Positions 25,837 to 32,810 of a DNA stretch of 61,260 bases are shown here, in pieces. The position numbers were made by a program, and so were the translations under genes. This stretch comes from Streptomyces soli (GTDB taxonomy: Bacteria > Actinomycetota > Actinomycetes > Streptomycetales > Streptomycetaceae): the NCBI RefSeq assembly GCF_003999195.1, contig NZ_RJVR01000283.1, forward strand, positions 1 to 61,260, read 5' to 3'. The number at the start of each line of letters is the position of its first letter. Position 1 is the first letter of the stretch. The notes under the pieces were generated by a model that saw nothing but the letters and a program-made list of their open reading frames with translations, searched no databases and was not told where the DNA came from.

Positions 25837-27345
25837 ATGTCGACGACAGGGGAAGTGGCGGCGCCTCACCTGCTGCCCCGCCTCCGGGCGACAACCGCCG
25901 GGAAGTGGCAGTCGGTGTGGTGGCTCGCCGTCGTGGCGGCCGCCTTCACCGGCGCGCAGCTGATCTTCGTCGGGCCCGGCCTCGGCCTGGGCTGGGACGA
26001 GTCGGTGTACGCCAGCCAGGTGGCGCCGCACATCCCGGCCGCCTACTTCAGCGCGCCGCGCGCCCGTGGCGTACCGGTTCTGGTCGCCCCCCTGGCCCTC
26101 CTGACCTCCTCCGAGGCCGCGCTCCGCGTCTACCTCGCCGTGCTGTCCGGCGCGGGCCTCTTCCTCGCCCTGTGGGTCTGGCGACGGCTGCGCCCGGTGC
26201 CCGTGCTCGCCCTCGCCGGGGTGCTCTTCGCGGGGCTGTGGATCACCCAGCTCTACGGTCTCCAGGCCATGCCGAACTTCTGGACCGCGTTGTGCGGGCT
26301 GGCGGCCGCCGGTTGTTTCCTGCGGGCCGCCACGGACCGGGACGACCGGCGCGCCGTCGTCGGGCTCGTCCTCTCCCTGGCCGCCGCCGCGCTGTTCCGG
26401 CCCTCCGACGCGGCCTGGCTCGCCCTTCCCATGGTCCTCGGCGCCCTGTTCGTACGGCGGTGGCGGCGCCCGGTGCTGCTCGCGGCCGTCGTCGGGGGGC
26501 TTGCGCTGGGCGGTGCACAGTGGATCGTCGAGGCGTACGTGTCGTACGGCGGCGTCGCCGCCCGCCTGAACCGCTCCAGCCAGATCGAGGGCGGCCTCGG
26601 CTGGCACGTCGCCATCTACGATCAGCTCCGCACCCTCGCCGGCGGCCCTTCCCTCTGCCGCCCCTGCACGGGGCCCTGGCGGCATCCCGAGGCCTCGCTC
26701 TGGTGGTTCGCCATGCCGCTCGCGGCGGCGGCCGGCGTGTACGTCAGCACCCGGCTGCGGCGGCGCGTCGGTGCCGCGCTCCCCGCCCTCTGCGGGCTCT
26801 CGGTGGCGGTGCCGTATCTCCTGCTCATCGGCTACGCGGCCCCCCGCTTCCTGCTGCCCGCCTACGCCCTGCTCTCCATCCCCGTCGCGGAGTTCCTGGT
26901 CGCCGTGGCACGGCCCGCGCGGCCCCGCCTGCGGCCCTACGCCACGGCGGCGGTCGCACTCGTGGTCGTGGCCCAGCTGGTCAGCCAGAACCTGATCCTC
27001 AACCACGCCGCCCGCGTCGCCTCCAACGGCACCCGCGACTACGCCCGCATGGCCGCCGACCTGCGCGCGTACGGCGTGCGGCCGCCCTGCCTGCTCACCG
27101 GCAACCTGGCCATCCCGGTCGCCTACCAGGCCCGCTGCAGCTCCGTCGACGTCTCCGGCCACAACCAGAACACGACCCGCGCCGACATCGTGGCCACCGC
27201 CCGCACAGAAGCTGTCGCTGTGTTCGTCCCGCCGAACACCCACGTCCCGTCCTACGCCCAGCACTGGGCCTCGCACCCACTGACCGGCCTGCACTCGCAC
27301 CACGGCTACCGGGTCTACGTCTCCCCCTCCGCCCAGGCGCGGTGA
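25837..27345 (+). CDS. polytopic membrane glycosyltransferase-like protein (GT39/ArnT-like)
   Basis: 502 residues with about ten to eleven membrane helices. Early acidic LGWDESVYASQVAP is in the position of the catalytic Asp/Glu of GT-C enzymes using polyprenyl-phosphate sugars. The C-terminal ~100 residues (ACLLTGNLAIPVAYQARCSS onward) form a soluble extracytoplasmic domain. The ATG at 25837 has GGATGGGGA upstream; ATG 25819 is an alternative. The BlaI-type operator directly upstream suggests induction through the M56 protease. Acceptor and sugar unknown. It ends 10 bases before the next gene. Confidence 0.75.
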   Translation: MSTTGEVAAPHLLPRLRATTAGKWQSVWWLAVVAAAFTGAQLIFVGPGLGLGWDESVYASQVAPHIPAAYFSAPRARGVPVLVAPLALLTSSEAALRVYLAVLSGAGLFLALWVWRRLRPVPVLALAGVLFAGLWITQLYGLQAMPNFWTALCGLAAAGCFLRAATDRDDRRAVVGLVLSLAAAALFRPSDAAWLALPMVLGALFVRRWRRPVLLAAVVGGLALGGAQWIVEAYVSYGGVAARLNRSSQIEGGLGWHVAIYDQLRTLAGGPSLCRPCTGPWRHPEASLWWFAMPLAAAAGVYVSTRLRRRVGAALPALCGLSVAVPYLLLIGYAAPRFLLPAYALLSIPVAEFLVAVARPARPRLRPYATAAVALVVVAQLVSQNLILNHAARVASNGTRDYARMAADLRAYGVRPPCLLTGNLAIPVAYQARCSSVDVSGHNQNTTRADIVATARTEAVAVFVPPNTHVPSYAQHWASHPLTGLHSHHGYRVYVSPSAQAR

Positions 27346-27355
27346 CAATGACCGG

Positions 27356-28249
27356 GTGGAGACGGAGACCCTGGACGCGGCCCTGCCCTCGCCTCTCGCC
27401 GAGATCGACGACGAGCGGCTGACCCGGCGCGGCATACGGCTGCTGCTGAAGCGGGACGACCTCATCCACCCCGACCTGCCCGGCAACAAGTACCGCAAGC
27501 TCCACCTCAACCTCCGCGCCGCCGCCGAAGCCGGGCACGGCCCGCTTCTCACCTTCGGCGGCGCCTACTCCAACCACCTGCGGGCCACAGCCGCGGCGGG
27601 CCGCCTTCTCGGCCTTCGCACCATCGGAGTCGTACGCGGCGACGAACTGGCCCACCGCCCGCTGAACCCCTCCCTGGCGACCGCCGCCGCCGACGGCATG
27701 CGCCTGCACTTCCTCGACCGCGCGACCTACCGGCGCAAGGCCGATCCCGATGTGCTCGCCGCACTCCTGGACCGTTTCGGCCCCGCCTACGTCATCCCCG
27801 AGGGCGGCAGCAACGCCCTCGCCGCCCGCGGCTGCGCCGGCCTCGGCCACGAACTGCGCGGCGCAGACACCGCCGTCGACATCGTCACCCTCGCCTGCGG
27901 CACCGGCGGCACCCTCGCCGGACTCGCCGCCGGCCTCTCCCCCGCCCAGCGCGCCATCGGCTTCCCCGTCCTGCGCGGCGGCGCCTTCCTCGCCGACGAC
28001 GTCCTCCGGCTCCAGACCGCCGCCTTCGGCTCCCCCACAGGCACCTGGTCCCTGGACGACCGCTTCCACTGCGGCGGCTACGCCCGCACCACCCCACGCC
28101 TCAACGCCTTCGCCGACGACTTCACCGCCCGCCACGGGCTCCCCCTGGACCGGGTCTACGTCGCCAAGATGCTGCTCGGCGTCTTCACCCTCGCCGATGA
28201 GGGCGCCTTCGCCCCCGGTACGACCGTCGCAGCGGTCATTACCGGGTAG
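27356..28249 (+). CDS. PLP-dependent D-cysteine desulfhydrase / ACC deaminase family enzyme
   Basis: 297 residues of the fold-type II PLP family. The Schiff-base Lys is in DLPGNKYRKLHLNL, the substrate loop is FGGAYSNHLRATAAAG, and the phosphate-binding region is LACGTGGTLAGLAAGL. The family covers 1-aminocyclopropane-1-carboxylate deaminase and D-cysteine desulfhydrase; the short length favours desulfhydrase-like enzymes, but specificity is open. GTG start at 27356 in the tail of the glycosyltransferase operon. The TAG stop is the first triplet of the MITE-like repeat at 28247. Confidence 0.85.
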   Translation: METETLDAALPSPLAEIDDERLTRRGIRLLLKRDDLIHPDLPGNKYRKLHLNLRAAAEAGHGPLLTFGGAYSNHLRATAAAGRLLGLRTIGVVRGDELAHRPLNPSLATAAADGMRLHFLDRATYRRKADPDVLAALLDRFGPAYVIPEGGSNALAARGCAGLGHELRGADTAVDIVTLACGTGGTLAGLAAGLSPAQRAIGFPVLRGGAFLADDVLRLQTAAFGSPTGTWSLDDRFHCGGYARTTPRLNAFADDFTARHGLPLDRVYVAKMLLGVFTLADEGAFAPGTTVAAVITG

Positions 28250-28422
28250 GGCCTGCCCGGTGGGTCTCCGTGGATGAAGGAGCGGGCTCCGGCGAGTGCG
28301 ATCGCAACGCGGTGGGGTCTCCCCCAGCCGCCAGAACTGGGGGAGTCGTTGACTGACGACAACGCCGCGAGGGGCTGGTGCCGGAGTCCGTGACACCGCG
28401 GAGATCCACCGGGCAGGCCCTA
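28247..28422. mobile_element. 176-bp MITE-like element with 24-bp terminal inverted repeats
   Basis: 28247-28270 and 28399-28422 are inverted repeats matching at 23 of 24 bases. Both ends are TA, compatible with a TA target as used by IS630/mariner-type transposases. There is no coding sequence. Inside is a CTCCCCCAG/CTGGGGGAG hairpin (28319-28345), a member of the dispersed palindrome family. The left end supplies the stop codon of the upstream gene, and the right end lies six bases before the -10 of the next gene. Confidence 0.65.
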
Positions 28423-28440
28423 GGGGTTAGCCTTGGGCGC

Positions 28441-28950
28441 ATGATCCGAGCCGCACTGCCTGCCGACGTACCGGAGATCCGGGCGATGATCCGCGAACTC
28501 GCCGAGTACGAGCGGGAACTGGAGAGCGCGCGGGCCACGCAGGAGCAGCTGCACGACGCGCTCTTCGGGGCGGAGCCGGCCGTGTTCGCGCTGATCGCCG
28601 AGGACGACGGCACGGGCGCCCCGGTGGGCTTCGCGCTGTGGTTCCGGAACTTCTCGACGTGGACGGGCACGCACGGGATCTATCTGGAGGATCTGTTCGT
28701 ACGCCCGGAGGCACGCGGCGGCGGTCACGGCAAGGCGTTGCTCGCCGCGCTCGCGGCAATCTGCGTCGAACGCGGCTACGAGCGCTTTGAATGGGCAGTA
28801 CTGGACTGGAACGAGCCGTCGATCGGCTTCTACCGGTCGATCGGAGCCCGCCCCCAGGATGAATGGACGGTCCAGCGACTCACCGGTGAAGCGCTGCGTA
28901 CGCTTGCCCACCAGGCAGATGTCAACAAAGCGGCATCACTTTCGAATTGA
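28441..28950 (+). CDS. GNAT family N-acetyltransferase (diamine acetyltransferase-like)
   Basis: 169 residues, full-length GNAT: motif A is LFVRPEARGGGHGKALLAAL with the Q/RxxGxG/A signature, and motif B is AVLDWNEPSIGFYRSIGARP. It resembles the spermidine/spermine (SSAT-like) branch, with FRNFSTWTGTHGIYLEDLFV. TAGCCT (28428-28433) lies seven bases before the ATG, so a leaderless message is likely. Substrate untested. Confidence 0.9.
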   Translation: MIRAALPADVPEIRAMIRELAEYERELESARATQEQLHDALFGAEPAVFALIAEDDGTGAPVGFALWFRNFSTWTGTHGIYLEDLFVRPEARGGGHGKALLAALAAICVERGYERFEWAVLDWNEPSIGFYRSIGARPQDEWTVQRLTGEALRTLAHQADVNKAASLSN

Positions 28951-29112
28951 GACCGCCCACCCTCTAGCCACGGTGCGTACTCGTACACTTACCATGGGTG
29001 ACAGGCCGGGCGTGCTCCGTCCGGGCGACATCCGACCGCAGATCGCGATAGCGTCGCTCGCGAACCGCAGAACCGCCAGAACCACAGAACGAGAGATCCA
29101 GTGGAGGTGAGG

Positions 29113-29526
29113 GTGTCCCAGATCGCAGGCGAGCCCGGGTCAAAGGACTTCGTCGAGGTCCGGCTGCCCGCGGCGGGGGCCTACCTGTCGGTGCTGCGTA
29201 CGGCCACCGCCGGACTCGCGGCCCGTTTGGACTTCACCCTCGACGAGATCGAAGACCTGCGCATCGCCGTCGACGAGGCGTGCGCGATCCTGCTGCAACA
29301 GGCCGTCCCGGGCAGTGTGCTGAGCTGCGTCTTCCGGCTCGTCGGGGACGCGCTGTGGGTGACCGTTTCGGCGCCCACCACCGACGGCCGCGCGCCGGAG
29401 CGCGACACCTTCGCCTGGACGGTGCTGTCCGCACTGGCCGGAGAGGTCGACTCCACGGTGGCCGAGGACAAAACCGTCAGCATCAGCCTGCACAAGAAGC
29501 GCGGTGCCGGCCCGGGACAAGCGTGA
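29113..29526 (+). CDS. anti-sigma factor (RsbW-like ATP-binding kinase fold) of the sigH operon
   Basis: 137 residues of the HATPase_c_2 family. The N-box is IAVDEACAILLQQ; a weak G1/G2 region follows. It resembles PrsH/UshX, which binds and inhibits SigH in S. coelicolor. The GTG at 29113 has GGAGGTGA five bases upstream, better than GTG 29101. The sigma gene follows at 29627, the usual order for this partner-switch pair. ATP lid residues are partly lost, as in other members that bind but may not phosphorylate. Confidence 0.88.
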   Translation: MSQIAGEPGSKDFVEVRLPAAGAYLSVLRTATAGLAARLDFTLDEIEDLRIAVDEACAILLQQAVPGSVLSCVFRLVGDALWVTVSAPTTDGRAPERDTFAWTVLSALAGEVDSTVAEDKTVSISLHKKRGAGPGQA

Positions 29527-29626
29527 GGTCCACAGATGCAGGCAGCCCACGCCCACTGGGGTCAGCGTGTCCCGGCTCCCTTCGGAACCGGTAACGGTAC
29601 AACCGTGCTCGGAACGGGGGATCGCC

Positions 29627-30541
29627 ATGAGTGATCTTGAGAGCGGCGCATCCCATGTGCGCGACCACGTCGTGCCTGCCCAGCAGGCGGCGCGGCAACA
29701 TCCCGTGCCCCCCAACGACGGAGACGGAACGGACGCGGCGGAGCAGGCACCCATGGACAAGGAACAGCTGCACGAGCAGCACGACCCGCACGACCGGTCC
29801 GGCGCGCGGGCGCTGTTCGTGGAGCTGAACAAGCTCCCGCCGGGCTCCCCCGAGCGTGCCGAACTGCGCAACCAGCTGGTGCGGATGCACCTGCCGCTGG
29901 TCGAGCACCTCGCGCGCCGCTTCCGCAATCGCGGGGAGCCGCTGGACGACCTGACCCAGGTCGCCACGATCGGGCTGATCAAGTCCGTCGACCGCTTCGA
30001 CGTCGACCGCGGGGTCGAGTTCTCCACGTACGCGACCCCGACCGTCGTCGGCGAGATCAAGCGGCACTTCCGCGACAAGGGCTGGGCGGTGCGCGTGCCG
30101 CGCCGGCTCCAGGAGCTGCGGCTGTCGCTGACCACGGCCACCGGCGAGCTGTCGCAGCGGCACGGCCGGGCGCCGACGGTCCATGAGCTGGCCGAGCAAC
30201 TCAAGATCACGGAGGAGGAGGTCCTGGAGGGCCTCGAATCCGCGAACGCGTACAGCACTCTCTCGCTCGACGTCCCGGACACGGACGACGAGTCGCCGGC
30301 CGTCGCCGACACCCTCGGCGCGATGGACGAGGCGCTGGAGGGCGTGGAGTACCGGGAGTCGCTCAAGCCGCTGCTGGAGCAGCTGCCGCCGCGCGAGAAG
30401 AAGATCCTGCTGCTGCGGTTCTTCGGCAACATGACGCAGTCGCAGATCGCGGAGGAGGTCGGCATCTCGCAGATGCACGTCTCCCGGCTGCTGGCCCGTA
30501 CGCTCGCGCAGCTGCGCGACAAACTGCTGGTCGAAGAGTAA
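29627..30541 (+). CDS. sigH: stress sigma factor of the SigB/SigF/SigH family
   Basis: 304 residues. Regions 2 (LVRMHLPLVEHLARRF, DDLTQVATIGLIKSVDRFD), 3 (RVPRRLQELRLSL, ELAEQLKITEEEVLEGLE) and 4 (LPPREKKILLLRFFGNMTQSQIAEEVGISQMHVSRLLARTL) are all present. It directs osmotic and developmental stress transcription and is held by the upstream anti-sigma protein. The N-terminal ~65 residues are acidic and unstructured. SigH is known to exist as several N-terminal forms; the frame is open upstream to 29504, overlapping the anti-sigma gene. I chose the ATG at 29627 with GGGGGA before it. Confidence 0.92.
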   Translation: MSDLESGASHVRDHVVPAQQAARQHPVPPNDGDGTDAAEQAPMDKEQLHEQHDPHDRSGARALFVELNKLPPGSPERAELRNQLVRMHLPLVEHLARRFRNRGEPLDDLTQVATIGLIKSVDRFDVDRGVEFSTYATPTVVGEIKRHFRDKGWAVRVPRRLQELRLSLTTATGELSQRHGRAPTVHELAEQLKITEEEVLEGLESANAYSTLSLDVPDTDDESPAVADTLGAMDEALEGVEYRESLKPLLEQLPPREKKILLLRFFGNMTQSQIAEEVGISQMHVSRLLARTLAQLRDKLLVEE

Positions 30542-30576
30542 CGACCTGGTGCACGATAGGGAGTGGATCAGGTCGT
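30541..30576. terminator. possible sigH terminator
   Basis: ACGACCTG (30541-30548) pairs perfectly with CAGGTCGT (30569-30576) across a 20-base loop, starting at the last base of the sigH stop. It is weak but correctly placed between convergent genes. Confidence 0.45.
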
Positions 30577-30605
30577 AAGAAGAGCGAGCGGCGTAAGGAG
30601 AAGGA

Positions 30606-31025
30606 CTACTGGGCCGTACGCCCGATGCCCAGCGCGTCCGTCGCCGCCGGGTGGACGAGCAGCACCAGCTCGGCCACGGCGGCGGCGCCCAGCGCGGCGC
30701 CCGCCGCGATCATCGGGCCGCCGCTCTGGCTCATCGTCCAGGCGACCGGCAGCGCCACCAGCTGGATGATCAGCGCCGGCCCGCGGCTCCACCGCCGCGC
30801 GTGCCACAGCCCGTACGCGGCCGCCAAGGGCATCGCCGCCAGCGCCAGGACGGTCAGCCCGCCGGCCTCCGCCTGCTGCGGGCTGTCCGGGTCCCCGACC
30901 AGGCCGAGCACCAGCAGCGCGACGCCCCAGGCGGCCAGTGCGGCGCCCTCGGCGGCGGCGACCGCGGCGGCTGCCGTCAGTCGCGGCGTGCGGCGCTTCC
31001 CGGCTGAACTCTGCTCACCACTCAC
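30606..31025 (-). CDS. small integral membrane protein
   Basis: 139 residues with a basic N-terminus and four hydrophobic segments (AAAEGAALAAWGVALLVLGL, GLTVLALAAMPLAAAYGLW, GPALIIQLVALPVAWTM, MIAAGAALGAAAVAELVLL). Conserved in streptomycetes next to sigH and diacylglycerol kinase genes as I recall, with no known function. GTG start at 31025. Confidence 0.78.
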   Translation of the reverse strand: MSGEQSSAGKRRTPRLTAAAAVAAAEGAALAAWGVALLVLGLVGDPDSPQQAEAGGLTVLALAAMPLAAAYGLWHARRWSRGPALIIQLVALPVAWTMSQSGGPMIAAGAALGAAAVAELVLLVHPAATDALGIGRTAQ

Positions 31026-31117
31026 CCCAGCAGGGTAGCCCGCCCGGGCCAGGCCGCCGGGAGCCGGGGCCGATACCCGGCAGCAAGCGGTACCGCCCGG
31101 TAGGTAACCTGGCGGGC

Positions 31118-32089
31118 ATGCGCGCTCTCCTTGTGGTCAACCCTGCTGCCACCACTACCAGCGCGCGGACGCGTGACGTGCTTGCGCACGCGCTGGCCAG
31201 TGATCTGAAGCTGGAGGTCGTCGCCACCGCGTATCGCGGCCATGCCAGGGATCTGGCCCGGCAGGCGGCAGAGGGCGGCGAGATCGAGCTGGTGGTCGCG
31301 CTCGGCGGCGACGGCACGGTCAACGAGGTGGTCAACGGGCTGCTGTACCACGGCCCCGACCCGGAGCGGCTGCCCAAGCTCGCGGTGGTGCCCGGCGGCT
31401 CGACCAATGTCTTCGCGCGTGCCCTGGGCCTGCCGAACGACGCCGTGGAGGCCACCGGTGCCGTTCTCGACGCGCTGCGCGACCGCACCTCACGCACCGT
31501 CGGCCTCGGCCTGGTCAGTGGCACCCCGGGCAGCGAGGACGAGGGCGTGCCGTCGCGCTGGTTCACCTTCTGCGCGGGCTTCGGCTTCGACGCGGGCGTG
31601 GTCGGCCGGGTGGAACAGCAGCGCGAGCACGGCAGGAAGTCCACGCACGCCCTCTATATACGCCAGGTCCTCCGGCAGTTCCTGGCCGAGCCCAACCGCC
31701 GCGCCGGCGGCGGGATCATCCTGGAGCGCCCGGACGCGGACCCGGTCACCGATCTGATCCTCGCGATCATCTGCAACACCTCGCCATGGACTTACCTGGG
31801 CAACCGCCCGGTCTACGCATCGCCCCGGGCTTCCTTCGACACCGGGCTCGACGTGCTCGCCCTGTCGAAGCTCTCCACCCCCGCCGTGGCCCGCTACGCC
31901 ACCCAGCTCCTGCGTTCGACCCCGGAACGTGGGCCCCACGGCAAGCACGCCACGTCCCTTCACGACCTGACCGACTTCACCTTGCATTCCCAGGCACCAC
32001 TGCCGTTCCAGGTGGACGGAGACCACCTGGGGCTGCGTACGAGCGCAACCTTCACAGGCGTACGCCGTGCACTGCGTGTGATTGTGTAA
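31118..32089 (+). CDS. diacylglycerol kinase family lipid kinase
   Basis: 323 residues. The catalytic domain carries LVVALGGDGTVNEVVNGLL and the nucleotide loop VVPGGSTNVFARALG. The second domain is present (FTFCAGFGFDAGVVGRVE, and the C-terminal FQVDGDHLGLR). It phosphorylates diacylglycerol or a related lipid at the membrane face. TAGGTA (31101-31106) upstream suggests a very short leader. The next gene, wblE, lies 320 bases on with its own control region. Confidence 0.93.
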   Translation: MRALLVVNPAATTTSARTRDVLAHALASDLKLEVVATAYRGHARDLARQAAEGGEIELVVALGGDGTVNEVVNGLLYHGPDPERLPKLAVVPGGSTNVFARALGLPNDAVEATGAVLDALRDRTSRTVGLGLVSGTPGSEDEGVPSRWFTFCAGFGFDAGVVGRVEQQREHGRKSTHALYIRQVLRQFLAEPNRRAGGGIILERPDADPVTDLILAIICNTSPWTYLGNRPVYASPRASFDTGLDVLALSKLSTPAVARYATQLLRSTPERGPHGKHATSLHDLTDFTLHSQAPLPFQVDGDHLGLRTSATFTGVRRALRVIV

Positions 32090-32325
32090 GCAGAACGACT
32101 TACATTCCTTTTACTCGAACGTTTAGACTGCCCCACACCCCATGGAAGTACGGCTGTGACCTAGTCGACACCGAGGAATCAAAAAAAAGTTTCCGGAAGG
32201 GGTTGTATCCGCAGCCCAGGTTTGCGAGTCTCTTCTTGGCGATCGGGACGGTTCCTCAGCGGAGCCCCCTTGAGAGCCCGAATCCACACCAACACCCCAG
32301 CGGGACCGCACCAGGAGACTGGGCG

Positions 32326-32385
32326 ATGTCCCGTGTCAGTGTGGGGGGATTCGTGAAAGCGTTCACATTCACAAGCAACCTGTAG
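32326..32385 (+). CDS. possible 19-residue leader peptide upstream of wblE
   Basis: ATG at 32326, stop TAG at 32383-32385, 24 bases before wblE. AGGAG (32313-32317) sits at good ribosome-site distance. Product MSRVSVGGFVKAFTFTSNL is not related to a family I know. The frame includes the GTGAA/TTCAC dyad. Conservation across species would be needed to call it real. Confidence 0.35.
   Translation: MSRVSVGGFVKAFTFTSNL
32353..32366. promoter_or_regulatory. GTGAA-N4-TTCAC dyad upstream of wblE
   Basis: Perfect 5-bp arms. The GTG-N8-CAC spacing equals that of Crp-type sites in streptomycetes, and the mycobacterial orthologue whiB1 is known to be Crp-controlled. The inner bases do not fully match the consensus, so the assignment is tentative. 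Confidence 0.4.
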
Positions 32386-32409
32386 GCAACACAAGGAGAT
32401 GGAGCAGCC

Positions 32410-32667
32410 ATGGACTGGCGTCACAACGCCGTTTGCCGCGAGGAAGACCCCGAGCTCTTCTTCCCCATCGGCAACACCGGTCCTGCGCTGCTGCAGATCG
32501 AGGAAGCCAAGGCCGTCTGCCGTCGCTGCCCCGTCATGGAGCAGTGCCTGCAGTGGGCGCTGGAGACCGGCCAGGACGCCGGCGTCTGGGGCGGACTCAG
32601 CGAGGACGAGCGTCGCGCGATGAAGCGCCGCGCCGCCCGCAACCGCGCCCGTAACGCCAGCGCCTGA
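32410..32667 (+). CDS. wblE: WhiB-like iron-sulfur regulator, WblE/WhiB1 type
   Basis: 85 residues. Four cysteines C9, C37, C40 and C46 bind a redox- and NO-sensitive 4Fe-4S cluster. G58-VWGG-62 is the WhiB turn, and the Arg/Lys-rich tail (MKRRAARNRARN) contacts DNA. The sequence from MDWRHNAVCREEDPELFFPIG on is characteristic of WblE, the orthologue of essential mycobacterial WhiB1, which binds the principal sigma factor. A strong terminator follows at 32756. Confidence 0.95.
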   Translation: MDWRHNAVCREEDPELFFPIGNTGPALLQIEEAKAVCRRCPVMEQCLQWALETGQDAGVWGGLSEDERRAMKRRAARNRARNASA

Positions 32668-32755
32668 CGCGCCCGCTTACCCCCGAGCCGCAGCGCGCAG
32701 CACCTCCTAATACGCGCAGCACCCAGCTTTAAAAAGCTCAACGTATGACGCAGAA

Positions 32756-32783
32756 CCCCGGTTGCTCCCCCGAGCAGCCGGGG
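32756..32783. terminator. bidirectional terminator between wblE and the histidine kinase gene
   Basis: 12-bp stem with one G-T pair (32756-32767 with 32772-32783) and loop CCCC, followed by CTTCTTG. It lies 28 bases before the convergent kinase stop. Confidence 0.85.
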
Positions 32784-32810
32784 CTTCTTGCTGTTCGGGC
32801 TTGCCGTCTA

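Larger units (their letters stand above)
32090..32409 (+). promoter_or_regulatory. wblE upstream region
   Basis: 320 bases with no full gene. It holds an unusual A8 run (32182-32189) following GGAAT (32176-32180), a 19-codon open frame (32326-32385), the dyad GTGAAAGCGTTCAC (32353-32366), and the wblE ribosome site AAGGAGA (32393-32399). The long leader suggests post-initiation control of wblE. Confidence 0.6.

Noticed and set aside
29504..29626. Upstream extension of sigH
   Set aside because: Open frame but overlaps the anti-sigma gene and lacks a ribosome site; kept only as a possible long isoform.
32176..32204. SigR promoter for wblE
   Set aside because: GGAAT and GTT are 22 bases apart instead of 18-19.
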